36,344 nucleotides of DNA from positions 1-36,344 of the forward strand of contig JAJZNW010000058.1 in NCBI GenBank assembly GCA_021811615.1. The letters are read 5' to 3'. The notes under the pieces were generated by a model. The model searched no databases. It worked only from the letters and a program-made list of their open reading frames with translations, and was not told the origin of the DNA. Of the stretch, positions 7,491 through 16,310 are shown one piece after another. Both the position numbers and the translations under genes were made by a program. This DNA comes from Bacteroidota bacterium. GTDB lineage: Bacteria > Bacteroidota > Ignavibacteria > Kryptoniales > JAKASW01. Positions within the stretch are counted from its first letter, which is position 1. Each line of letters begins with the position of its first letter.

Positions 7491-8192
7491 TCATTTGAAT
7501 CTGTATAGTGTTTCCACTATTTCCTGGTCCGTTGCCGGAGGAAATTTCCAGGCAAGCGCATCTACGATCTGGGAAAACGGGGCAAGCACACAGTGAGCTA
7601 TTTTCGTAAACGGTATAAGCAGAAATATCAAATCACCCGAAAGAACATGTACGAGCATCAGAAACCGGTACAGCCCGGCACTGATGTTCAGATTCGCACA
7701 TACAAATCCAGTTATGAATGGGAAGAGAAGTAGAACCAACCAGAAGTAATCCTGGCCGCGGCTCAGCGAATGTATCGATTTCACGAACAAACGCTCGATG
7801 AGGAGAACGGCGGCAAAACACATCGTGCTTATGGTCAGCCAGAGGGCCCACCGGAACGGAAGCGCGGGCCATGAAATGCCGACCGCCTTTTTCCAGAGAC
7901 CGATATGTGCGAATAGGAATACCGGGACGACGATCAACCCGATATGGAACAGTATGGAGGCTATGGAATACAACTGTGGGTTACGTGAGACCCGTTTGAC
8001 GGGAAATGCCCACTCGAGGCTGCGGCGCACAATCAGTCTCCAGGGCATTTTCTTGTCGCCTGCTCTCCGGTAGGCTCTGTATGCCTCCCATAGATCGAGG
8101 AACAGTATGCGTGCCAGTCCGAGAAGCATTATCATCAGACAGAAGCGAAAGAGCGGGCCGCGGGCGAAATGCAGCAGAGATTCCATGCTCAC
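7491..8192 (-). CDS. NarI/DsrM/HmcE-like cytochrome b membrane anchor
   Basis: 233 aa, almost entirely membrane-embedded with about five to six helices, for example FCLMIMLLGLARILFLDLW, SIASILFHIGLIVVPVFLF and MLVHVLSGDLIFLLIPFTKI. Histidines in helices (FHIG, LVHVL, KIAH) are candidate haem b ligands, as in the NarI family. Related subunits DsrM, TmcC and HmcE oxidise or reduce menaquinone for an HdrD-like partner. The length fits HmcE/TmcC (about 225 aa) better than DsrM (about 330 aa). The start is either GTG at 8192, overlapping the upstream stop by 4 nt, or ATG at 8186; both follow the same GGAGGGG. The immediate partner is the HdrD-like protein encoded upstream. Confidence 0.85.
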   Translation of the reverse strand: MSMESLLHFARGPLFRFCLMIMLLGLARILFLDLWEAYRAYRRAGDKKMPWRLIVRRSLEWAFPVKRVSRNPQLYSIASILFHIGLIVVPVFLFAHIGLWKKAVGISWPALPFRWALWLTISTMCFAAVLLIERLFVKSIHSLSRGQDYFWLVLLLFPFITGFVCANLNISAGLYRFLMLVHVLSGDLIFLLIPFTKIAHCVLAPFSQIVDALAWKFPPATDQEIVETLYRFK

Positions 8193-9685
8193 TTCCCCTC
8201 CCCGTCCGAAGGCCGGCCTTGACCGTTCTTGACCTGGTCTACCCCTTCTTCTTGTTCCACTTTTAACGAGTCGTCGAATTCGATGGCTTTGTAAATCAGG
8301 TCGTGGAATCCGACAACGCGGCAGTTGAGTCCCTGGTCTTCGACAAGTTCACGGAGCTGCTTTTTGCAGTTTGCGCAAGGCGCCACGAGTATCTCGCATC
8401 CGGATTTCCTGATTTGGTCGGCCTTCAGCTTCCCGCCTATCGTCGTCCTGTAGGGCCTTATCTCATCGATTGACACCGTACCGCCGCCTCCACCGCAGCA
8501 AATATTGTCTTCACCTTTCGGGGTCATCTCGACGTAATTTCTGCAGAACGACCTAAGGACTTCCCGCGGCTGATTTACGATCCACCTGTTCCTGGCAAGA
8601 TTGCACGGATCATGGTACGCGACTTTCTCTGTAACGACGTCGGGGTTGAGCTTCAGTTTACCCTCCTTCCACACTTTGTGAGTGTACTCCAGGATGTTCA
8701 TCACCGGTAACGAATCGCTGCCGCCGCAAAACGTCGGGAGGAAATTCTTAGCCGTGCGTGACGCGTGGCCGCATTCTCCTATCAGAACCCGCTTCCCGTT
8801 AAGTCTCCTTGTTTCACTGTCGACCTTCTTAATGACCCTTTCCATGATCCTGTCATTGTAGAAGAGGCCGTAATTGATCGCGTCGAAATCTTCAGTGCCG
8901 ATGGTCCAAGAATCGCCTGTCGCGGCAAAGACCGACGCAATCCCCATGAGAGTGTCAGCTTCCATCAGGTAATCGCTGACAGGGGCGAAGAAGACGTAAT
9001 CGCTTCCTTCGACATCCGTCGGGAATTTTATTCTCACCGATTTCTCTTCGAACATGTCGTCTTCGAGAAATTCCAGCGTGTCTTTCAATGCCGGGACCGG
9101 CACTGCGGACGTGTTGTGGTACGGGCCTTCTAACTGTGCCCGCACGCTTACGACTAGAGCCCTCGGGACAATACCTATTTCGCTCAGTATGTAACGGCCG
9201 AGATGCGTAATAAGGCCGTGGTCTAGTCCAAGCGGGCACTCAAGCGCGCATCTCCTGCATGCGGTGCAGTTGTAAAAGCTATCCGCCATTTCTTCTATCT
9301 TCTCGTCCGTGAGGTATCCGGCTCCTGTCACCCGCCCCCTGACCATGCCTCCGAGTGTGAAATGGCGGCGGTAGACGTCGAGAAGCAATCCGGACCGGTA
9401 ACAAGGGATGTCCTTCGGATCGCCGGTTGCCTGATAAATATGACAGGCGACCGCACACCTGGAACATCTCGCTGTCATGCGGATGAAATGATCGAGGACC
9501 ATTTTGTAATTGGAGTGCTTGAGTATTGCAGCGAACGCCTCCAGGAAGCGGCGAGGGCGGTCGCTCACATCGAAATCCTCGACGTGATACCTGACATTCA
9601 GCTTCTGCCTCTCGATCACTTCCGGTTTCTTAATTGTTGCGAGAGCTTTTTCGCGCTCCTGATCGGTTATGACGGTAGTTTTCAT
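8189..9685 (-). CDS. HdrD-like iron-sulfur oxidoreductase (DsrK/HmcF/TmcB type)
   Basis: 498 aa, cytoplasmic, no signal peptide. Residues 74-95 hold an atypical ferredoxin motif, C74-x2-C77-x3-C81 with the next Cys at 95 (DIPC). Residues 140-150 hold a regular one, CTACRRCALECP. The C-terminal half carries a CCG domain: HDPC, 34 residues, ICCGGGGG, 39 residues, CANC, the fold that binds the noncubane [4Fe-4S] cluster of HdrD and DsrK. DsrK proteins are proposed to act on the DsrC trisulfide or disulfide, which fits a locus with dsrAB. The start is ATG at 9685 with SD GGGA; the longer TTG start at 9700 has none. It is the first gene of the membrane-complex operon, and element B lies about 180 nt upstream. 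Confidence 0.88.
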   Translation of the reverse strand: MKTTVITDQEREKALATIKKPEVIERQKLNVRYHVEDFDVSDRPRRFLEAFAAILKHSNYKMVLDHFIRMTARCSRCAVACHIYQATGDPKDIPCYRSGLLLDVYRRHFTLGGMVRGRVTGAGYLTDEKIEEMADSFYNCTACRRCALECPLGLDHGLITHLGRYILSEIGIVPRALVVSVRAQLEGPYHNTSAVPVPALKDTLEFLEDDMFEEKSVRIKFPTDVEGSDYVFFAPVSDYLMEADTLMGIASVFAATGDSWTIGTEDFDAINYGLFYNDRIMERVIKKVDSETRRLNGKRVLIGECGHASRTAKNFLPTFCGGSDSLPVMNILEYTHKVWKEGKLKLNPDVVTEKVAYHDPCNLARNRWIVNQPREVLRSFCRNYVEMTPKGEDNICCGGGGGTVSIDEIRPYRTTIGGKLKADQIRKSGCEILVAPCANCKKQLRELVEDQGLNCRVVGFHDLIYKAIEFDDSLKVEQEEGVDQVKNGQGRPSDGEGK

Positions 9686-9860
9686 TTGTTCCCTGTGCAA
9701 TAGAGATTTAGACCTGGCGAGATGCCTTCCCCCCGGAGGATGATTTCTGAAATCGAAGATCGATTCTCAATGTTTATCGCTGCAACATTCACTTCTCGTT
9801 CGTACGAAAGGTTGCAAGAAATTAGAGTCGGGTGGAATTAGAAACAAAGAATGGGAGGTT

Positions 9861-9900
9861 TATTGTATCCGGGATGTGTCTTCAAGCCGTCCGAAACGGC
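9861..9900 (-). promoter_or_regulatory. Promoter-like element B upstream of the HdrD-like gene
   Basis: The plus strand reads TTGTATCC at 9863-9870, continuing CGGGATGTGT. Element C matches this 18-nt stretch with one mismatch; element A shares the core and also GAAACAA and GGAGG blocks to its left. A small inverted repeat GCCGT/ACGGC (9886-9900) lies beside it and may instead end the upstream 122-aa gene. The roughly 300-nt gap 9686-9985 holds nothing else that I can support. Confidence 0.4.
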
Positions 9901-9985
9901 CTGTAGTGTGAGTCTGTAGCCGACTGGTCTTCACAGGATTGCCTGATGATGCTGACCCCGGCTTCTGCTGACGGCAGCGCCTGAC

Positions 9986-10354
9986 TTACGCGCCTTCTCG
10001 CCGCCCCGATTTCGAGAATAGTCTCCTTAGCCACGCGGGAGGTTCACAGAGGCATGATGTCTCCGGGAAGACACCGGTGCGACACAACACGAAAAGGACT
10101 GCAAGCACAGCAATGAACAGGAGAATGCCGATGATGTCTGCAAGCGATATCGCCCCTTCGCCTGCCGATGCGGAGACGATTCTCGCGTTCCTGCCTGGGA
10201 CATCGTGAGGGTGTACAGGCTGCATAGATAGGACAAGTGTTGCGATACCCGGTACGGAGGCCAACCGACTCTGCGTGAAGCCGTACGATGCAAAGGCCGT
10301 CGACACACTTGAAAGGCCGACGATAACCACGATTGTAGTTAATGCTCTTCTCAT
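9986..10354 (-). CDS. Small exported membrane protein of unknown function
   Basis: 122 aa from ATG 10354, which has a strong SD (GGAGGG, 6 nt). An in-frame TTG at 10360 sits on top of the SD and is rejected. The N-terminus MRRALTTIVVIVGLSSVSTAFAS looks like a cleavable signal peptide. A second hydrophobic helix, DIIGILLFIAVLAVLFVLC (about residues 75-93), precedes a short basic tail with CLCEPP and KSGRR. I do not recognise a family. It lies between enolase and the electron-transfer operon and shares the upstream element C with the latter's element B, so it could be co-regulated with the sulfur genes. This is inference. Confidence 0.6.
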   Translation of the reverse strand: MRRALTTIVVIVGLSSVSTAFASYGFTQSRLASVPGIATLVLSMQPVHPHDVPGRNARIVSASAGEGAISLADIIGILLFIAVLAVLFVLCRTGVFPETSCLCEPPAWLRRLFSKSGRREGA

Positions 10355-10402
10355 CTCCAACCCTCCTTCAATCAGAAAAATAGAACAGCCGGATTGGAGT
10401 TA

Positions 10403-10465
10403 CAACTGGAGACCGTTCGTTGTATCCGGGGTGTGTAAGGGTGTCAGGGGCTGCAATTGACGCGA
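10403..10465 (-). promoter_or_regulatory. Promoter-like element C upstream of the 122-aa gene
   Basis: TTGTATCC at 10420-10427, followed by GGGGTGTGT. Read in gene direction it gives CTGACA, 17 nt, then TACAAC, a passable sigma-70 type -35/-10 pair about 66 nt before the ATG. This is the best promoter reading among the four related elements. Confidence 0.45.
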
Positions 10466-10555
10466 GGAGAGGATGAGATTCTTTTCGATCCGGGAGTAAA
10501 AGGGACACTCAGGAGAGCGATATTGGCTGGCTGAAGGGTTTAGGTCAGCTCACAA

Positions 10556-10591
10556 CGTAAAATAGAGAGGGCTGCCGGTTGACCCGGCAGT
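10556..10591 (-). terminator. Terminator of enolase
   Basis: CTGCCGG (10572-10578), loop TTGAC, CCGGCAG (10584-10590): a 7-bp GC-rich stem followed in the minus direction by CCTCTCTATTTTA. It begins about 20 nt after the enolase stop codon. Confidence 0.7.
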
Positions 10592-10611
10592 CCTCATAGC
10601 TTCTCCTCAGA

Positions 10612-12398
<1,787 letters not shown>

Positions 12399-14237
12399 TC
12401 AAATGGAACGAAGGTGGAAACTCAAACCGGCAAACAGCGTCCTCCCCGGCATGGGATAACCGTAAATGGTCTGGTAGCTGGCGTTGAACAAGTTCTCCGC
12501 TGTGACGAGAACCTGAAGAAACCCGGTCGCATCATACGCGACATGTGCGCCGAGAAGAGTATAGTCCGGCAATCTTTTCTGGTGGTTCATAGCGCCGTAC
12601 AGGCCGGCAATGTGTTCGAGCGCCAGGTTAATCTCCGCTTTCTCAAAAGAATAATTGAATCCGACGAAGAGCTTCCTGCCGGGAGTCGAGTAAGTCTGGC
12701 TGCCGGGATCGATATAGCTGAAACCGGCATCGAGCCTCAGGACATTCATTGCGGTGTAGTGGCCACTGAACTCCAAGCCGGCGTGTGTGAACCCTTCGGA
12801 GTTAAGCAGTTGCACGTTCGGGTAAACTCCCTGGGCAAGAATAAGGTTACTCACCTCCGCGATGAAGCCTGTAAGCTCCAGGCTGATTTGAGGAGTAACA
12901 GAATGAAGAAGGCCCGCTTCATAATTCCAGAGTCTCTCCGGCTGCAAATTCGGATTCGGTGCCGGGAACAGGTACAGCTCACGGATCGTCGGACTTCTGA
13001 AGCCTTTCGACACGGATGCCTTGATGGTAGTAGAAGATGTTGCCGTCCACGCGATGCCTGCCTGAGGTACCAGTTCATCGCCGTGAACGTTCGTGTGCTC
13101 CAATCTGGCGCCGGCATTCAACATGACCTGATTCCAAAGGAGCTGTTCCACTAAAGCGTAAGCTCCCATTTCATCCTTATAATGCTTTCCATAATTCAAC
13201 CGGGCGATGTCGTTTGCCGCCGTCCCGCCGAAGTGCCGGTAATCGCCGCCGATTGTGAGCACGTTTCCTTCAAACGCATGAAAATTCTGGTAGATGATTA
13301 CACCGGTGTTCCTATCGAGGGAATGAAAACCGTCATAGACTGAATGGTCCCCATAGGAATAATAGAACTTCAAAGAGCCGTCGAACTGAGGAGACTCATT
13401 GCTGATGGATAAACCGCTCGTGAATCGAAGGACGTCGACCCAGTTGTCGGTAAGCGGTAAATACGTTGTGCCAGGGTCATAAGTCCTGAACTCATTTATG
13501 ACTCCATTGAGAACGAGGCCGACATTCTCGTCTATCCGGCATCTGGCGTTGAGATACCCGTCATTTGAGTTGAAACCGGAGTTCGGCCTGTGCCCATCCG
13601 TCCGGTCGTGATCGCCGGACAGAAGAACATTGAGATTCCCCATCCCGTATCCGACTGCGGCATTGTATTCCTGAGTATCATAGGAACCGTAAGTCATGCC
13701 TGCTTTCAGCGAGGTGCCGGTATGGTCGTTTCTCTTCGTGATAATATTGATGACTCCGCCCATAGCGTTGCTGCCGTACAGAACGCTTGCGGGTCCTCTG
13801 ATCACTTCAACCCGCTCTGCATTTTCGCTCATATACGAATCGGGAAGCGGATGGCCGAAGAGTCCCATCAACTGCGGGACTCCGTCGATCATGAGAAGGA
13901 CCTGTGTATTCGGGCTCCCACCAAGACCTCGTATCGTGATCGTTCCCGCCTGGTTATTGATGCCGTAGCCTATTACGCCTCTCCGCGCCACAAATAGATC
14001 GGGGACCTTCTGGCTCAGTGCGTCGAGGAGAGATATTTGTCCACTCGATTTGAGCTCCTTCGCAGTTACAATCGAGATAGTTGCAGGAACAAATCTCTCG
14101 CTCATTGCCTCGTGTGTTCCTGTCACCACTACTGGCCGGCCGTAGTAAGTCTTTGTGGAATCGGGATTCGATGCCTGAGCGAATGCGTTCAGAAAAGAAA
14201 ATGCAAATGCCCAAACGGTATAACCAGCTCCCTTCAT
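12399..14237 (-). CDS. TonB-dependent outer-membrane receptor, probable nickel uptake
   Basis: 612 aa. Signal peptide about 1-22, then a plug domain with VVVTGTHE (TonB-box-like), TITIRGLGGSPNTQVLLMIDG, ERVEVIRGPASVLYGSNAMGGVINIIT, and a 22-strand-type beta-barrel ending in an aromatic-rich strand (LFAGLSFHLRSI). Start ATG 14237 with SD GGGAG. Such receptors import chelated metals, cobalamin or siderophores using TonB energy. The gene lies 80 nt downstream of and co-directional with nikR, the nickel-responsive repressor, so nickel (or cobalt) chelate is the likely substrate. The substrate cannot be read from the sequence itself. Confidence 0.9.
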   Translation of the reverse strand: MKGAGYTVWAFAFSFLNAFAQASNPDSTKTYYGRPVVVTGTHEAMSERFVPATISIVTAKELKSSGQISLLDALSQKVPDLFVARRGVIGYGINNQAGTITIRGLGGSPNTQVLLMIDGVPQLMGLFGHPLPDSYMSENAERVEVIRGPASVLYGSNAMGGVINIITKRNDHTGTSLKAGMTYGSYDTQEYNAAVGYGMGNLNVLLSGDHDRTDGHRPNSGFNSNDGYLNARCRIDENVGLVLNGVINEFRTYDPGTTYLPLTDNWVDVLRFTSGLSISNESPQFDGSLKFYYSYGDHSVYDGFHSLDRNTGVIIYQNFHAFEGNVLTIGGDYRHFGGTAANDIARLNYGKHYKDEMGAYALVEQLLWNQVMLNAGARLEHTNVHGDELVPQAGIAWTATSSTTIKASVSKGFRSPTIRELYLFPAPNPNLQPERLWNYEAGLLHSVTPQISLELTGFIAEVSNLILAQGVYPNVQLLNSEGFTHAGLEFSGHYTAMNVLRLDAGFSYIDPGSQTYSTPGRKLFVGFNYSFEKAEINLALEHIAGLYGAMNHQKRLPDYTLLGAHVAYDATGFLQVLVTAENLFNASYQTIYGYPMPGRTLFAGLSFHLRSI

Positions 14238-14317
14238 ACTGACTCCCTTCGATTTTTAGACCGGCATGTCCAGCTGAGCAGCCCAGCCCTGGAAAACGAC
14301 CACGTGACGGATGCGAT

Positions 14318-14746
14318 TCATGGCTCTTTTTCCGCCGGCGTCAGACTCAGGTTTCCGTGTTTGACCCCCTTGTAGCTCAAGATCTTACTCGCGATGTCGT
14401 TTATTCTACCCGCCTTGTCCTTCAGAATTATTACTTCGAGGCAATTGTCGTGGTCGATATGGACGTGGGAAGTCGAGACGATACTTTCATAATGATTGTG
14501 CTGGAATCCGGTCAGCTTCGCTTCCAGCTCGCGCACATGGTGATCATAAACGAACGACAGTACCCCGAAGGCTGGGGCATCTCCGGCACGCATCCCTTCT
14601 TCGACGAGTTCATTTCTTACGAAATCGCGGATCGCTTCGGACCGGCTCGTGTAGCCGCGCTTATTGATTAGCCTGTCGAACTTTTCGAGAAGCGCGTCTT
14701 CCATCGACACGCCGAAACGTATCAGTTTGCCCTTCACTCGTGCCAC
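14318..14746 (-). CDS. nikR: Nickel-responsive transcriptional regulator NikR
   Basis: 142 aa. An N-terminal ribbon-helix-helix DNA-binding domain (KLIRFGVSMEDALLEKFD) is followed by an ACT-like nickel-sensing domain. The four high-affinity Ni ligands of E. coli NikR (H76, H87, H89, C95) map exactly with a +7 offset to H83, H94, H96 and C102 here (FQHNH, SHVHIDHDNC). It should repress nickel-uptake genes when Ni(II) is sufficient. It is probably co-transcribed with the downstream TonB receptor. The start is GTG at 14746 and lies inside a NikR-like inverted repeat, which suggests autoregulation. Confidence 0.96.
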   Translation of the reverse strand: MARVKGKLIRFGVSMEDALLEKFDRLINKRGYTSRSEAIRDFVRNELVEEGMRAGDAPAFGVLSFVYDHHVRELEAKLTGFQHNHYESIVSTSHVHIDHDNCLEVIILKDKAGRINDIASKILSYKGVKHGNLSLTPAEKEP

Positions 14747-14766
14747 CTTTTTTACAAAAGTAGCAC
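14740..14766 (-). promoter_or_regulatory. Candidate NikR operator overlapping the nikR start
   Basis: GTGCCAC (14740-14746) and GTAGCAC (14760-14766) form an inverted repeat with one mismatch, separated by 13 nt. NikR of delta-proteobacterial and Geobacter type is known to bind GTGTTAC-N14/15-GTAACAC; this is close in half-site and slightly shorter in spacing. One half-site includes the GTG start codon. Confidence 0.5.
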
Positions 14767-14854
14767 CAGCTCTTCAGAAAGTCAAACTCTGGAAAGAGGT
14801 CGATCTCAAGGCCGGAGCAGCAAGCGGTATCGAATCATTATCCGCCCGGCGGGA

Positions 14855-14889
14855 TTGCAGACGTGAAGTGTCTCTTTCACCGTCTGCAA
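14855..14889 (-). terminator. Strong inverted repeat, possible terminator of the phospholipase D gene
   Basis: TTGCAGACG and CGTCTGCAA pair over 9 bp, extended inward by TGAA/TTCA with one bulge, starting about 32 nt after the stop codon. There is no U-run; a further GC palindrome (CCCGCCGGGCGG) follows instead, so termination would be atypical. Confidence 0.45.
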
Positions 14890-14920
14890 CGACGACAAAG
14901 AAATCAATACCCGATTTTTC

Positions 14921-16174
14921 TCATCGTATCTTTGGCGGCGAGTAGGTACGGCCGGCCTCCAGTCTGGTAACGTATGGGCCGTCCCAGTCGCGCTCGAAAA
15001 TCTTCGTAAGTGTCTCGGCCGGACCGCGGCCGCTAATGAAGACCGAAGCGTCGATTGTAGTGTTGAAATAGCTCCAGCTCCAATTGCCTGTGCCGATAAA
15101 CGACCGGTCCCGGTCGGCAACGGCGTATTTACAGTGCTCGACCCGTGCATACGGGATGAACCCCTCAGGCGCCGGCGGCAAAGTGCTGAATTTTACCGTA
15201 ATGTTCGGGAGCACAGCAAGACTCTCGAGATAAGCCTGCATCGGCTCTCGAAGCGCCCAGTCGGCGACAATGATCTCCACCCTCACTCCGCGCGCCGCAG
15301 CATCGCGCAACGCGTTGTCCAGGGCGGGCCAGTAACCCTTCGGGCCGTAGTCCATAAATCCCGACAATGTCATCACCTGAATTCGAAGTGTGTCGCGGGC
15401 CGATTCGATGAAGCGAACGAGCGCGGGCTGTTCGTGGGTCACCCACCGTGGGACCAAGGAAGGCGGACTGAAGGCCGGAAAGGCGACGATCGGAGAGCCG
15501 CTATCATCGTGTAAAATGATGGGATCGCCCTCGGTAACCGGCGCGAAATTCGGCGGCGTCACAGCTACCTTCTCTGCGGCCGGCAGGTCAGGATGGCCCG
15601 CGATGCGCCAGTCAAAGTTGAACACTCCCTCGAAGGTGCGGGCGAATCGCCGGTTGTCGATCCGTGCTCCTATCTCATGGATCTGGTCAAGCGCTCGCCA
15701 GTCCCAGTTCTGGCTTCCTACGAAAACGCTCCGGCCGTCGACAATGAAATATTTTGCATGCAATACGCCGCCGGTAAGACTGTCCACTGGAAGCACACGG
15801 ATTTCCAAATTGGGCACGCCACGAAGCGGCTTGATGCTGCTTTCGCTTTCCCTGAGAAACGTCCTGTCAAGAAGTATGCGTACCCTGACGCCTGCTTTGG
15901 CAGAAGCCACGAGTGTATCGATCACCGGCGCCAGCGACTCTCCGGGCTTGTTCGAAATGTAGAAGGCAGCGATATCGATCGAATGTCTTGCTCGGCGAAG
16001 CATGTCGATCCAGGCCTTTTGAGTTCGCGGCACACCAGGCTGGCCGTAAATGGTAGCGACAGGCACGCTCTCTACAATTTGAAACGAAGTGTCCGCCGCA
16101 TTGACGGCAGCATGAGCGCTGCAGAGTGTGACGGAAAGAATTGCGGTGACAATAGTGAACCGCAAGAGTCTCAT
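14921..16174 (-). CDS. Secreted phospholipase D-family protein with two HKD motifs
   Basis: 417 aa. Signal peptide MRLLRFTIVTAILSVTLCSA. Two PLD half-domains each carry an intact HxKx4D motif: H139-K141-D146 (HAKYFIVD) and H347-K349-D354 (HCKYAVAD), each followed by the family's G(S/T)xNW (FVGSQNWD, FIGTGNWS). Members hydrolyse phosphodiester bonds in phospholipids or nucleic acid, or make cardiolipin; the secreted location and lack of membrane helices favour a periplasmic or extracellular phospholipase or nuclease. ATG 16174 with SD GGAG. Its neighbours (nikR, GH31) give no clear clue to the substrate. Confidence 0.9.
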   Translation of the reverse strand: MRLLRFTIVTAILSVTLCSAHAAVNAADTSFQIVESVPVATIYGQPGVPRTQKAWIDMLRRARHSIDIAAFYISNKPGESLAPVIDTLVASAKAGVRVRILLDRTFLRESESSIKPLRGVPNLEIRVLPVDSLTGGVLHAKYFIVDGRSVFVGSQNWDWRALDQIHEIGARIDNRRFARTFEGVFNFDWRIAGHPDLPAAEKVAVTPPNFAPVTEGDPIILHDDSGSPIVAFPAFSPPSLVPRWVTHEQPALVRFIESARDTLRIQVMTLSGFMDYGPKGYWPALDNALRDAAARGVRVEIIVADWALREPMQAYLESLAVLPNITVKFSTLPPAPEGFIPYARVEHCKYAVADRDRSFIGTGNWSWSYFNTTIDASVFISGRGPAETLTKIFERDWDGPYVTRLEAGRTYSPPKIR

Positions 16175-16310
16175 ACTATTCTCCTAACGGGGCCGGTAGA
16201 AAGACAGGCCCGACTCATATCTCTGAAAATCATTTTGCTCTCCGATGTGAAGATTATTCCACACTTCCGGTTCTGCGGGCCCGGAATCAGTCCCTCCTCT
16301 GAACACGCTT

